In this document: positions 56,146 through 64,000 of the stretch, piece by piece
How the letters are laid out: every line of letters begins with the position of its first letter
Position numbering within the stretch: position 1 is the stretch's first letter
NCBI RefSeq assembly: GCF_003596335.1
Contig: NZ_QZCH01000022.1
Coordinates: 1-64,000, forward strand
Length of the DNA: 64,000 nucleotides
DNA from: Motilimonas pumila
GTDB taxonomy: Bacteria; Pseudomonadota; Gammaproteobacteria; Enterobacterales; CBDFNC01
Direction of reading: 5' to 3'
Translations under genes and position numbers: made by a program
Notes under the pieces: model-generated
The model's input: the letters and a program-made list of their open reading frames with translations, nothing else
The model's database searches: none
Told to the model about the DNA's origin: nothing

Positions 56146-57327
56146 ATGGCGATTGAAATTTTAGTTCCTGACCTGCCAGAATCCGTCGCTGATGCCACGG
56201 TAGCGACATGGCACGTTCAACCTGGTGAATTTGTTGAGCGTGACGAAATCTTGGTAGACATCGAAACTGACAAAGTGGTACTGGAAGTACCTGCTTCTGA
56301 ATCAGGTATCTTAGAAGCGATTGTAGAAGAAGAAGGTGCGACAGTACTGTCTAAGCAACTGATTGGTCGCTTGCAACCAGGTGAAGCGGCAGATGCGCCT
56401 GCTGAAGCTGCTGCTGAAGAGACACCAGCTGCTGCCCAAGGCACCGCGGATGCAAGTCCTTCTGTGCGCCGTTTAATCAATGAGCTAGGCTTAGATGCTA
56501 GTCAGATTAAAGGCACAGGTAAAGGCGGCGTAATCACCAAAGAAGACGTCGATAACTTCCAAAATGCAAAAGCGGCTCCAGCAGCGGCCAGCGCAAGTGC
56601 TCCAGCGGTTGACGTACCTGTAGCTGCGCGCAGTGAAAAGCGTGTGCCTATGACGCGTCTGCGTAAGCGGATCGCTGAGCGTTTGCTAGAGGCGAAAAAC
56701 TCGACGGCCATGTTGACCACGTTTAACGAAATCAACATGAAGCCAATCATGGACATTCGTAAGCAATACAAAGACGTGTTTGAAGAAAAGCACGGTATTC
56801 GCTTAGGCTTTATGTCTTTCTACATCAAAGCTGTGACAGAAGCGCTGAAACGTTACCCAGAAGTGAATGCTTCGATTGACGGTGACGACATTGTTTACCA
56901 TAACTTCTTTGACGTCAGCATTGCGGTGTCAACGCCGCGTGGTTTGGTGACGCCGGTTCTTCGTGATACCGACACCATGGGCCTTGCTGATATTGAAAAG
57001 AACATTCGTGAGCTTGCTCTTAAAGGTCGTGATGGCAAACTTACCGTTGAAGAAATGATGGGCGGCAACTTCACCGTTACTAACGGCGGTGTATTTGGAT
57101 CATTATTGTCAACGCCTATTATCAACCCGCCACAAGCGGCTATCTTGGGCATGCATAAAATCCAAGAGCGACCAATGGCGGTTGACGGTAAAGTTGAAAT
57201 TTTACCTATGATGTATTTGGCTCTGTCATACGATCATCGCTTGATTGATGGTAAAGAGTCAGTGGGCTTCCTTGTAACAGTGAAAGAGTTATTAGAAGAC
57301 CCAACACGTTTATTACTTGACGTATAA
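56146..57327 (+). CDS. sucB: Dihydrolipoyllysine succinyltransferase (E2)
   Basis: 393 residues. A single lipoyl domain has [10 protein letters not shown] with the modified Lys near 43. An Ala/Pro-rich linker (78-102), an E1/E3-binding domain ([15 protein letters not shown]) and a second linker follow. The catalytic domain ends in [17 protein letters not shown] with the active His. Start at the ATG 56146 with AAGGAAATAGTG upstream; a GTG lies one codon before. It transfers succinyl groups to CoA. Confidence 0.97.
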   Translation: MAIEILVPDLPESVADATVATWHVQPGEFVERDEILVDIETDKVVLEVPASESGILEAIVEEEGATVLSKQLIGRLQPGEAADAPAEAAAEETPAAAQGTADASPSVRRLINELGLDASQIKGTGKGGVITKEDVDNFQNAKAAPAAASASAPAVDVPVAARSEKRVPMTRLRKRIAERLLEAKNSTAMLTTFNEINMKPIMDIRKQYKDVFEEKHGIRLGFMSFYIKAVTEALKRYPEVNASIDGDDIVYHNFFDVSIAVSTPRGLVTPVLRDTDTMGLADIEKNIRELALKGRDGKLTVEEMMGGNFTVTNGGVFGSLLSTPIINPPQAAILGMHKIQERPMAVDGKVEILPMMYLALSYDHRLIDGKESVGFLVTVKELLEDPTRLLLDV

Positions 57328-57344
57328 ACGACATAATTAACCTT

Positions 57345-57363
57345 GGGCCTGATTTTCAGGCCC
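57345..57363 (+). promoter_or_regulatory. Intercistronic hairpin between sucB and sucC
   Basis: GGGCCTG-ATTTT-CAGGCCC, a perfect 7-bp GC stem 17 bp after the sucB stop and 53 bp before sucC. The T tract is weak (TTTCGTT), so partial termination or RNA processing is more likely than a full stop. Confidence 0.55.
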
Positions 57364-57415
57364 TTTCGTTGGGTGCATTCACCCGGAAACGTAGTCAAAA
57401 GAACGGATAAAACAC

Positions 57416-58582
57416 ATGAATTTGCATGAGTACCAGGCAAAACAGCTTTTTGCTGACTTTGGATTGCCAGTCCCAGTAGGTTTCGCTTGTGATACCCCAC
57501 AAGAAGCCGCTGAATCAGCCAGCAAGATCGGTGGAGATAAATGGGTTGTTAAGTGTCAGGTACACGCCGGTGGCCGTGGTAAAGCGGGCGGTGTAGAACT
57601 ACACACAACTAAAGAAGGTATCAAAGGTTTTGCGGAAAAATGGTTAGGCAAAAACCTAGTTACTTACCAAACAGATGCAAACGGTCAACCGGTTGCGAAA
57701 ATCTTGGTAGAAGAAGCTTCTAACATCGCTAACGAACTGTACCTAGGTGCTGTTGTTGACCGCGGTACACGTCGCGTTGTATTCATGGCGTCGACTGAAG
57801 GCGGCATGGAAATTGAAAAAGTAGCAGAAGAAACGCCTGAGCTTATTCATAAAGCCGCTATCGATCCTTTGGTTGGCCCACAAGCTTACCAAGGCCGTGA
57901 ACTGGCGTTTAAATTGGGCCTAGAAGGCGACCAAATCAAGCAGTTCACTAAGATTTTCTTAGGCCTTGCGACTATGGTTCTTGAGCACGATTTAGCCCTA
58001 CTAGAAATTAACCCACTGGTTATTACTGGTGAAGGTAACCTAGTATGTTTGGACGGTAAAATTAACATCGACTCAAACGCGATGTACCGCCAGCCTAAAC
58101 TACGCGAAATGCACGATCCTTCACAAGAAGATGAGCGTGAAGCACATGCCGCTAAATTCGAACTTAACTATGTTGCACTAGACGGTAACGTAGGTTGTAT
58201 GGTGAACGGTGCAGGCCTGGCAATGGGCACTATGGACATCGTTAACCTACACGGTGGCAAGCCAGCTAACTTCTTAGACGTTGGTGGCGGCGCAACCAAA
58301 GAACGTGTAGCAGAAGCATTCAAAATTATCCTATCTGACGACAACGTGAAAGCGGTACTGGTTAACATTTTCGGCGGTATTGTTCGTTGTGACATGATTG
58401 CAGAAGGTATTATCGGCGCTGTGAAAGAAGTAGGCGTTGAAGTGCCTGTTGTGGTTCGTCTTGAAGGTACTAACGCTGACCTAGGTCGCGAAGTGCTTGC
58501 AAATTCTGATTTGGATATCATTGCTGCAACAAGTCTAACAGACGCTGCTCAGCAAGTTGTTAAAGCTGCGGAGGGCAAATAA
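57416..58582 (+). CDS. sucC: Succinyl-CoA synthetase beta subunit
   Basis: 388 residues, E. coli length. ATP-grasp features: [35 protein letters not shown], and [20 protein letters not shown] with the metal-binding residues. The C-terminal domain has [16 protein letters not shown]. It binds nucleotide and succinate; the stop overlaps the sucD start by one base (TAATG). Confidence 0.97.
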   Translation: MNLHEYQAKQLFADFGLPVPVGFACDTPQEAAESASKIGGDKWVVKCQVHAGGRGKAGGVELHTTKEGIKGFAEKWLGKNLVTYQTDANGQPVAKILVEEASNIANELYLGAVVDRGTRRVVFMASTEGGMEIEKVAEETPELIHKAAIDPLVGPQAYQGRELAFKLGLEGDQIKQFTKIFLGLATMVLEHDLALLEINPLVITGEGNLVCLDGKINIDSNAMYRQPKLREMHDPSQEDEREAHAAKFELNYVALDGNVGCMVNGAGLAMGTMDIVNLHGGKPANFLDVGGGATKERVAEAFKIILSDDNVKAVLVNIFGGIVRCDMIAEGIIGAVKEVGVEVPVVVRLEGTNADLGREVLANSDLDIIAATSLTDAAQQVVKAAEGK

Positions 58583-59454
58583 TGTCTGTACTAATTAACA
58601 AAGACACTAAAGTGATCTGTCAAGGTTTCACTGGCGGCCAAGGTACTTTCCACTCTGAGCAAGCGATTGCTTACGGTACGCAAATGGTAGGCGGTGTTTC
58701 ACCTGGCAAAGGCGGTCAAGAGCACTTAGGTTTACCTGTATTTAACACAGTGCGTGAAGCGGTAGAAGCCACAGGCGCAACGGCTACGGTTATCTATGTA
58801 CCGGCTCCGTTTTGTAAAGACGCAATTCTAGAAGCGATTGATGCAGGCATTGAGCTGATTGTAACCATCACTGAAGGCATTCCAACGCTGGATATGCTTG
58901 ATGTTAAAGTGAAGCTTGAAGAGACAGGCGTGCGCATGATTGGCCCTAACTGTCCGGGTGTTATCACTCCGGGTGAGTCGAAGATTGGTATCATGCCTGG
59001 CCACATCCACAAGCCAGGTAAAGTGGGCATTGTTTCTCGCTCTGGTACGCTTACGTATGAAGCGGTTAAGCAAACTACAGATGCAGGCTTTGGCCAATCA
59101 ACGTGTGTTGGTATCGGTGGTGACCCAATCCCAGGTACTAACTTCATTGACGTACTAGAAATGTTCGAAAATGATCCTGCGACTGAAGCGATTGTAATGA
59201 TCGGCGAAATCGGTGGCACAGCAGAAGAAGAAGCAGCAGCTTACATTAAAGCTAACGTCACTAAACCTGTTGTTTCTTACATTGCCGGTGTAACGGCTCC
59301 TGCAGGTAAGCGTATGGGCCACGCGGGTGCCATTATCTCTGGTGGTAAAGGTACTGCAGAAGACAAATTCGCAGCTTTAGAAGCGGCAGGTGTACGTACT
59401 ACTAAATCTCTTGCCGAGATTGGTACCGCGCTGAAAGACATTACTGGTTGGTAA
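58582..59454 (+). CDS. sucD: Succinyl-CoA synthetase alpha subunit
   Basis: 290 residues. CoA-binding region [20 protein letters not shown] near 14-33, [15 protein letters not shown], and the phosphorylated-His block [17 protein letters not shown] near 246. It forms alpha2beta2 with SucC and makes ATP/GTP from succinyl-CoA. Last gene of the sdh-suc cluster; a clear terminator follows. Confidence 0.98.
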   Translation: MSVLINKDTKVICQGFTGGQGTFHSEQAIAYGTQMVGGVSPGKGGQEHLGLPVFNTVREAVEATGATATVIYVPAPFCKDAILEAIDAGIELIVTITEGIPTLDMLDVKVKLEETGVRMIGPNCPGVITPGESKIGIMPGHIHKPGKVGIVSRSGTLTYEAVKQTTDAGFGQSTCVGIGGDPIPGTNFIDVLEMFENDPATEAIVMIGEIGGTAEEEAAAYIKANVTKPVVSYIAGVTAPAGKRMGHAGAIISGGKGTAEDKFAALEAAGVRTTKSLAEIGTALKDITGW

Positions 59455-59472
59455 GCTGTATTTATCAACCGC

Positions 59473-59499
59473 AAAAAGCCAGCTATGCTGGCTTTTTTT
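59473..59499 (+). terminator. Rho-independent terminator after sucD
   Basis: AAAAAGCCAGC-TAT-GCTGGCTTTTTTT, 18 bp after the stop codon. Strong stem and T tract close the sdh-suc operon. Confidence 0.92.
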
Positions 59500-59554
59500 A
59501 TGCCTACTGGATCGCTTAAAGCGTAATCGTATTAGCTAAACGCGCGTCAAGTTA

Positions 59555-60088
59555 TCAAGTTTCTTTAAGGTATTGGCTACTCACTATGGCGCCGAGATAA
59601 CACTGTGTTTTGATATGTCGAAACTTCATCGGCTCGGTTAACTCGCCGAACAATGAGGTACCAGCCCCAAGTAAAATGGGGAGGGTTGAGATGGTCATTT
59701 CATCAATTAAACCTGCTCGTAAAAACTGCTGGATCAAGTTGCCACCGTCGACATAGAGGTTATCGAAACCCTGCAATGCCAATTGCTGGCAGATTTCCTC
59801 AGCCGTGCCGGACAATATGCAAGCCTTTTCGGTTAACTCGTCAGGGACGTGAGTGAGACTGCGGCTGCAGACAAACACCGGCACTGGGTAGGGCCATTCA
59901 CAGTCAAAGCCGGCGACAGTTTCGAAAGTGTTTCTTCCCATCACAATGGCGTCGACCCCCGCGATGAACTGGCTAAATCCGCAATCATCGCCCGTTGGAT
60001 TATCAATATCATGAAGCCAATCAATTTGATTATTACTATCGGCAATATAGCCATCTAGGCTAGTGGCGATAAAAACGTGCTTTTTCAT
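59555..60088 (-). CDS. RibD C-terminal/dihydrofolate-reductase-like protein
   Basis: 177 residues. The opening HVFIATSLDGYIADSNNQIDWL, IVMGRNTFETV and LYVDGGNLIQQFLRAGLIDEMTISTLPILLGAGTSLF are the pattern of the RibD_C reductase family (YwjB/YyaP-like). Such proteins resemble DHFR and bind NADPH; substrates are mostly unknown. It lies 31 bp downstream of the Dph6-like gene on the same strand. Confidence 0.87.
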   Translation of the reverse strand: MKKHVFIATSLDGYIADSNNQIDWLHDIDNPTGDDCGFSQFIAGVDAIVMGRNTFETVAGFDCEWPYPVPVFVCSRSLTHVPDELTEKACILSGTAEEICQQLALQGFDNLYVDGGNLIQQFLRAGLIDEMTISTLPILLGAGTSLFGELTEPMKFRHIKTQCYLGAIVSSQYLKET

Positions 60089-60119
60089 ACTCGACCTTTT
60101 CTCTTGTTATCTTAGTTGT

Positions 60120-60800
60120 TTAACTGTCTAGAAAGACATGGCTATGAGTAAAATTACCTTGCTGATAATGGCCATCAAATTGTAGGCAAATAGGCCTGTT
60201 AAAGCATGGTGCATTGGTTACGATAGTATGAAACTCACCATGTTCACCACATGGATCAATATTGGGCGTGAGTTGTTGAACCAACGCGCTGTCATACGCT
60301 TGGCCGCAGTAACTAGGGGCTAGGTAGCGGTTATCAACGCAGCTAATATAACATTCTATGAGTTGGCTTAGAATCTGGCGGGAAAGTCGTTGGCTGATTT
60401 CGCGATCATTTTCGCCGATTTTTCCCATCAAGGGGAATAAAGCCTGCCAACCTGCTGGCTCAATATAGCTTTTTCGGTATGCGGCGATGCCATTGTGAAA
60501 CATATCCCCAAAGGCCACAGCGTCAATGTTCAAGCTAGCGTTTTTCAAACCTTCCACAACTGCACCTTGATACACATCGTTGGCAGGGAAAACCGTTGGC
60601 AACTCAATCAAAACTAGCGGCAGGCCAATGGCTTGAGCTTGTGCTTGCACCACGCCTATAGGGGTATTTTGAAAAGGCACTACTCCTTTCACATGGGTGG
60701 TAAATAGCGCGCATACTTCTACCTGAGCTTGCGCCTGTAAAGTCAGTAAGGTTAAACACGCATCCTTTCCAGATGACCAGCTTAAAGCAATTTTCTTCAA
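60120..60800 (-). CDS. DUF71/Dph6-like ATP-binding protein
   Basis: 226 residues. The PP-loop-like motif is SWSSGKDACLTLL near residues 8-20, and the family's C-terminal signature is DPCGEHGEFHTIV near 190. The MJ0570/DUF71 family includes eukaryotic diphthine ammonia ligase, but bacteria lack diphthamide, so the substrate here is unknown. The GEND and DPCGE motifs are intact, so activity is plausible. It runs with the RibD-like gene. Confidence 0.85.
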   Translation of the reverse strand: MKKIALSWSSGKDACLTLLTLQAQAQVEVCALFTTHVKGVVPFQNTPIGVVQAQAQAIGLPLVLIELPTVFPANDVYQGAVVEGLKNASLNIDAVAFGDMFHNGIAAYRKSYIEPAGWQALFPLMGKIGENDREISQRLSRQILSQLIECYISCVDNRYLAPSYCGQAYDSALVQQLTPNIDPCGEHGEFHTIVTNAPCFNRPICLQFDGHYQQGNFTHSHVFLDS

Positions 60801-60870
60801 CTTTTCTTCTCCGTATCAATCGCTAGAGAGTAAGCTGAAAGATTATTTTAAGCCAGTATTTACCTGAGTA

Positions 60871-61599
60871 TTAGGCCCATTGCTGATGCACGCCATTACC
60901 TTGGGCCTTAGCCTCAAACAAAGCATCTTGTGCTTGCTCTAGCATTTGTTTCGCGCTTTCTTTGCCATAACTTTGGGTGATACCGATAAACAGGTTGATT
61001 TTCATGCTTTGAAACAGGTCGTCGCTCAATGCTTTATGCAGCTTACTTGCTAAGGCTTGGGTTTGATGGACGTCAAACCTGGGGCAAAAGACGATAAACT
61101 GTGGCCCTGCCCAACGAGCAATGAAGGCCTTGTCGCCAATGGCTTGCTCTAACAAGGTTGCCTTTTTTACTAATATTTCATCGCCTACGTCATAACCCAA
61201 GGTTTCATTGATTTGCTTGTAGTTATCGATGTCTAGCAGTAAAACGCCATAGGGCTCCGCGCGTTTTTGTAATCTGCCAAGTTCAATATTGGCTGCGCGG
61301 CGGTTATTGATATGGGTAATGGGATCTTGAAGGGATAGCTTTTCTACCGCATGGTAAAGTTGCGTTATTTCTTTCCAGCGACGCCATGAAAACCAGCCAA
61401 AACACAGGCCCATTACCATGCCGACTGGCATTAGCTCATCCAGTTCAAAAGTTTCATAACGGCTTGAGAACTCAATCAAGAACTCCGCCATGTCGTACCG
61501 GATTGAAATAAAAGATATTACTGCAATGATGCACAATACTAACGTGAGGTCTCGTCTTGCAGACCCTGTAAAACTGATAGGGTTATTACATACTTTCAT
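60871..61599 (-). CDS. Membrane GGDEF-domain protein with a degenerate active site
   Basis: 242 residues. Two membrane segments (about 18-34 and 56-72) precede a diguanylate-cyclase domain. LQDPITHINNRRAANIEL and LLDIDNYKQINETLGYDVGDEIL fit the fold, with the metal Asp near 123. The signature reads AGPQF at 164-168, in place of GG[D/E]EF, so cyclase activity is unlikely. No inhibitory RxxD site is seen. It could be a c-di-GMP or GTP sensor, or a decaying enzyme. Confidence 0.85.
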   Translation of the reverse strand: MKVCNNPISFTGSARRDLTLVLCIIAVISFISIRYDMAEFLIEFSSRYETFELDELMPVGMVMGLCFGWFSWRRWKEITQLYHAVEKLSLQDPITHINNRRAANIELGRLQKRAEPYGVLLLDIDNYKQINETLGYDVGDEILVKKATLLEQAIGDKAFIARWAGPQFIVFCPRFDVHQTQALASKLHKALSDDLFQSMKINLFIGITQSYGKESAKQMLEQAQDALFEAKAQGNGVHQQWA

Positions 61600-61854
61600 C
61601 GGTTGCCTCCTTGCGCTCGATACTTTTTAGCTTAGATGAATTAGTAAAAATTGCTGTGCTGAAATGCAAAAAAACGCGAATAGTTTGCATTTAGCACGGA
61701 TGAAATGCACTTTTTTACCTTTGGTGCATATTCCTTTAATTTTGCTGTCTATAATCAATAAGTTGCTAGAACATTGCGGCTAAGTAGTGATTATCACTGA
61801 GGCGGTTAGGTAACGAAAGAATATTGAAAAACGGCATTGAACAAAATAGGTTGT

Positions 61855-62526
61855 ATGGGTCTTATGAACTTATCTGAAAAACAATTTGCGGTGGTGGGCT
61901 TGGGTCGGTTCGGTTCGGCCTTGTGTGAAGAATTAAGAGAGCAGGGCGCACAAGTGTTGGCGCTGGATATTGCAGAAGACAAAGTCGCCAAATTGGTCGA
62001 TACCGTGTCTCATGCTGTGGTGGCGGATTGCTCCAATGAGGCCACCATTGCCGAGTTGAAATTGGATGAGTATGACATCGTGATGGTGTCGATAGGCGAT
62101 GACGTTAATGCCAGTATTTTAACCACCTTGGTGTTAAAAGAAGCCGGTGTCCGAACGGTATGGGTAAAAGCCAAAGATAAGTTTCACGCCAAAATTCTCA
62201 ATAAGATCGGCGCCGATAAAATCATTAGCCCAGAGCGTGACATGGGCATTCGCATTGCGCGTAATATGCTGGATAAACGGGTTTTTGATTATTTGTCGCT
62301 TGGTAGCGGACTTGCTATCGCGGAAGTGGTGATTACCCGAGAGCACTTTGGAATGCCTTTGGGGCAACATATTTGTGTTAAAAAAAGTACCATTGAAGTG
62401 CTGGCGGTGAAACGCGGGCCAAGTATTCATAAAGACTTTGGTCTTGATACCCCGCTTGAAATGGGAGACATTTTAATCGTTGCTGGGGCCGAAGATGAAT
62501 TAGCTGAAAGGTTAAAACACTTATGA
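61855..62526 (+). CDS. ktrA: Potassium uptake regulatory subunit KtrA
   Basis: About 223 residues: an RCK N domain with the nucleotide motif FAVVGLGRFGSALCEEL and the acidic D-I end of strand 2, then an RCK C domain to the end. KtrA octamers gate KtrB in response to ATP/ADP. ATG at 61855 has AGG upstream; the longer frame opens with TTG at 61837, and ATG 61864 is also possible. It overlaps ktrB by 4 bp (ATGA). Confidence 0.92.
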   Translation: MGLMNLSEKQFAVVGLGRFGSALCEELREQGAQVLALDIAEDKVAKLVDTVSHAVVADCSNEATIAELKLDEYDIVMVSIGDDVNASILTTLVLKEAGVRTVWVKAKDKFHAKILNKIGADKIISPERDMGIRIARNMLDKRVFDYLSLGSGLAIAEVVITREHFGMPLGQHICVKKSTIEVLAVKRGPSIHKDFGLDTPLEMGDILIVAGAEDELAERLKHL

Positions 62527-63890
62527 GCCTGCAGCACCAGCGCCACTTTACTTATCCGCTAAAGACGGACAAACAAAAAAAGCCATGGTCTGAGCCCAAG
62601 CTGATTGTGACCAGTTTTCTCGCGATTTTATTTCCTGCGGCGATTCTGCTTACCTTACCCGTTTTTTCTGTGACCGGTTTAGGCATTGTCGATGCGCTGT
62701 TTACAGCCACCTCGGCGATTAGCGTTACTGGACTCGGCGTCGTCGACACTGGCGAGCACTTCACCATCGCCGGAAAAATATTACTCATGCTACTGATGCA
62801 AATTGGTGGATTAGGGCAGATGACTTTATCTGCAGTGCTGCTTTATATGTTTGGCTTTCGCATCAGCCTGCGTCAGCAAGCGCTCACAAAAGAAGAACTA
62901 GGACAAGGGAAAGCCGTTAACCTGAGGCGGTTGGTTAAGCACATTATTATTTTTTCCATGCTGGCTGAGCTGTTAGGAGCGATTATTCTCGCCATTCGTT
63001 GGGTGCCAGAAATGGGCTGGGCAGAGGGCGTTTTTTATGCCATTTTCCATGCTATCTCGGCTTTTAATAACGCCGGTTTTGCGCTTTTTTCTGACAGTAT
63101 GATGAGCTTTGTGGGCGATCCCTTGGTCAATTTTACGATAGCGGGCTTGTTAATTTTTGGCGGTTTGGGCTTTACCGTCATTTCAGATCTCAGTCGTAAT
63201 GGTCACCGCGGTTTTAATCACTTGCAGTTACACAGTAAGGTGATGGTCACCGCGACGCCCATCTTGTTAGCCATTGGCGCTTTGTTGTTCTGGCTGTTAG
63301 AGCGAAACAACCCTGCTACTTTGGGCAACTTGTCTCAAGGGGAGCAATGGCTGGCAGCATTTTTTCAATCTGCCAGTGCCCGCACCGCAGGTTTTAACTC
63401 GGTAGATCTCAGTCAGTTTACCCAGCCTGCTTTATTAGTGATGCTGGTATTAATGCTGATTGGCGCCGGTTCAACGTCAACCGGAGGCGGCATTAAAGTC
63501 TCAACCTTTGTGGTGGCCATCGCGGCGACGTGGACTTTTTTGCGCCAACAAAATCAAATAGAGTTGTTTCGCCGATCTATTCCTTGGCAAACGGTGACCA
63601 AGTGTTTAGCCATTATTGTGGTCAGTGGTTTATTGCTGCTTATTGCCATGTTTTTATTGATGCTTACCGAGCAAGCGAAATTTGAAGTAGTCATGTTTGA
63701 AACCATTTCTGCGTTTGCCACTGTAGGGTTAACCGCTGGGCTGACCGCCAATTTAAGTGAAACGGGCAAACTGATTATGGTGGTCGTGATGATCATTGGC
63801 CGCATAGGTCCGCTCACCTTAGTGTATATGTTGGCAAGGCCAAAACCGAGCTTGCTAAAGTACCCTCAGGGTTATGTATTTGCGGGTTAA
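62523..63890 (+). CDS. ktrB: Sodium-dependent potassium transporter KtrB
   Basis: 455 residues with four M1-P-M2 repeats of the TrkH/KtrB family. Selectivity-filter segments include TATSAISVTGLGVVDTG, AISAFNNAGFALFSD, SARTAGFNSVDL and AISAFATVGLTAGLT, each with the conserved Gly. KtrB takes up K+ with Na+ and partners KtrA. Translation is coupled to ktrA. An ATG overlap and no intervening promoter indicate one operon. Confidence 0.95.
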   Translation: MSLQHQRHFTYPLKTDKQKKPWSEPKLIVTSFLAILFPAAILLTLPVFSVTGLGIVDALFTATSAISVTGLGVVDTGEHFTIAGKILLMLLMQIGGLGQMTLSAVLLYMFGFRISLRQQALTKEELGQGKAVNLRRLVKHIIIFSMLAELLGAIILAIRWVPEMGWAEGVFYAIFHAISAFNNAGFALFSDSMMSFVGDPLVNFTIAGLLIFGGLGFTVISDLSRNGHRGFNHLQLHSKVMVTATPILLAIGALLFWLLERNNPATLGNLSQGEQWLAAFFQSASARTAGFNSVDLSQFTQPALLVMLVLMLIGAGSTSTGGGIKVSTFVVAIAATWTFLRQQNQIELFRRSIPWQTVTKCLAIIVVSGLLLLIAMFLLMLTEQAKFEVVMFETISAFATVGLTAGLTANLSETGKLIMVVVMIIGRIGPLTLVYMLARPKPSLLKYPQGYVFAG

Positions 63891-63902
63891 TCACGCATAA
63901 AC

Positions 63903-63911
63903 TGTTATACT
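63903..63911 (+). promoter_or_regulatory. Extended -10 promoter after ktrB
   Basis: TG-T-TATACT at 63903-63911 is a good extended -10 element, placed to start the truncated gene at the window's end. No strong -35 is visible. Confidence 0.4.
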
Positions 63912-63936
63912 GGGCCCATTCTATTTTTTGTTGTAA

Positions 63937-64000
63937 ATGGGCCTAACCTTGACTGATACCGCGTTTGACTCCTTGGCTTTAAAAGCTGACTTATTATCCA
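63937..64000 (+). CDS. Start of a possible DEAD-box RNA helicase (truncated by the window)
   Basis: The frame reads MGLTLTDTAFDSLALKADLLS and continues past the end. The AFDSLALKADLLS pattern resembles the short N-terminus before the Q motif in DbpA/RhlE-type RNA helicases. Start could be ATG 63937 or the TTG at 63949, which gives MTDTAFDSL; the ATG lies in an inverted repeat (GGCCCATT / AATGGGCC). Too short to be sure. Confidence 0.4.
   Translation, partial: MGLTLTDTAFDSLALKADLLS

Overview
The window reads as a chromosomal segment of a free-living, probably marine gammaproteobacterium of the Alteromonadales type (Shewanella/Ferrimonas/Motilimonas-like). The grounds are protein similarity and gene order recalled from those groups: yejM-yejL-yejK, hinT-COG3014-ycfL-lpoB-ycfP-ndh, csiV-mfd-PilZ-lolCDE, comEC-msbA-lpxK-ycaR-kdsB, and gltA divergent from sdhCDAB-sucABCD. 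No prophage, plasmid backbone, transposase or CRISPR array was seen. Almost everything is core genome; the accessory flavour lies in a few small islands and intergenic regions.

Layout. 1-8.4 kb: a stand-alone MscS C-terminal domain, a LysR regulator, a minus-strand membrane operon (ChaA-type antiporter, DedA, MgtE, MarC), then a divergent outer-membrane protein and a periplasmic alkylsulfatase-like protein. 8.5-12 kb: tRNA-Pro(GGG), yejM, yejL and yejK. 12.2-17 kb: a complete maltose-type ABC importer, malEFGK, with a degenerate ATPase signature. 17-20 kb: a tandem QueD-like protein and a chemoreceptor. 20.4-25.8 kb: hinT, three envelope lipoproteins including LpoB, ycfP, ndh and a DUF2919 protein. 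25.9-30.7 kb: a Nudix hydrolase, then a lipoprotein / double-DUF350 / membrane-anchored spermidine-synthase-like trio, then an orphan gene. 31-39 kb: csiV, mfd, a PilZ-like protein and lolCDE. 38.9-40 kb: about 1.1 kb without a convincing gene, holding six 91-bp tandem repeats. 40-47.8 kb: a porin, a DUF2062 protein, comEC, msbA, lpxK, a Trm112-like protein and kdsB. 47.9-59.5 kb: a DUF4377 lipoprotein, gltA, and the succinate dehydrogenase, 2-oxoglutarate dehydrogenase and succinyl-CoA synthetase genes. 59.5-64 kb: a RibD/DHFR-like reductase, a DUF71/Dph6-like ATPase, a degenerate GGDEF protein, ktrAB, and the start of a possible DEAD-box helicase.

Functional themes. Envelope building dominates: LPS/lipid A (yejM, msbA, lpxK, kdsB), lipoprotein export (lolCDE), peptidoglycan (lpoB, csiV) and outer-membrane proteins. 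Central carbon and respiration (gltA, sdh, suc, ndh) and ion homeostasis (chaA, mgtE, ktrAB) come next. The best candidates for less-described biology are the lipoprotein/DUF350/aminopropyltransferase trio, the 91-bp array with its 182-bp higher-order period, the paired palindromes between chaA and the outer-membrane gene, and several proteins with altered active-site motifs (alkylsulfatase-like, MalK, QueD-like, GGDEF).
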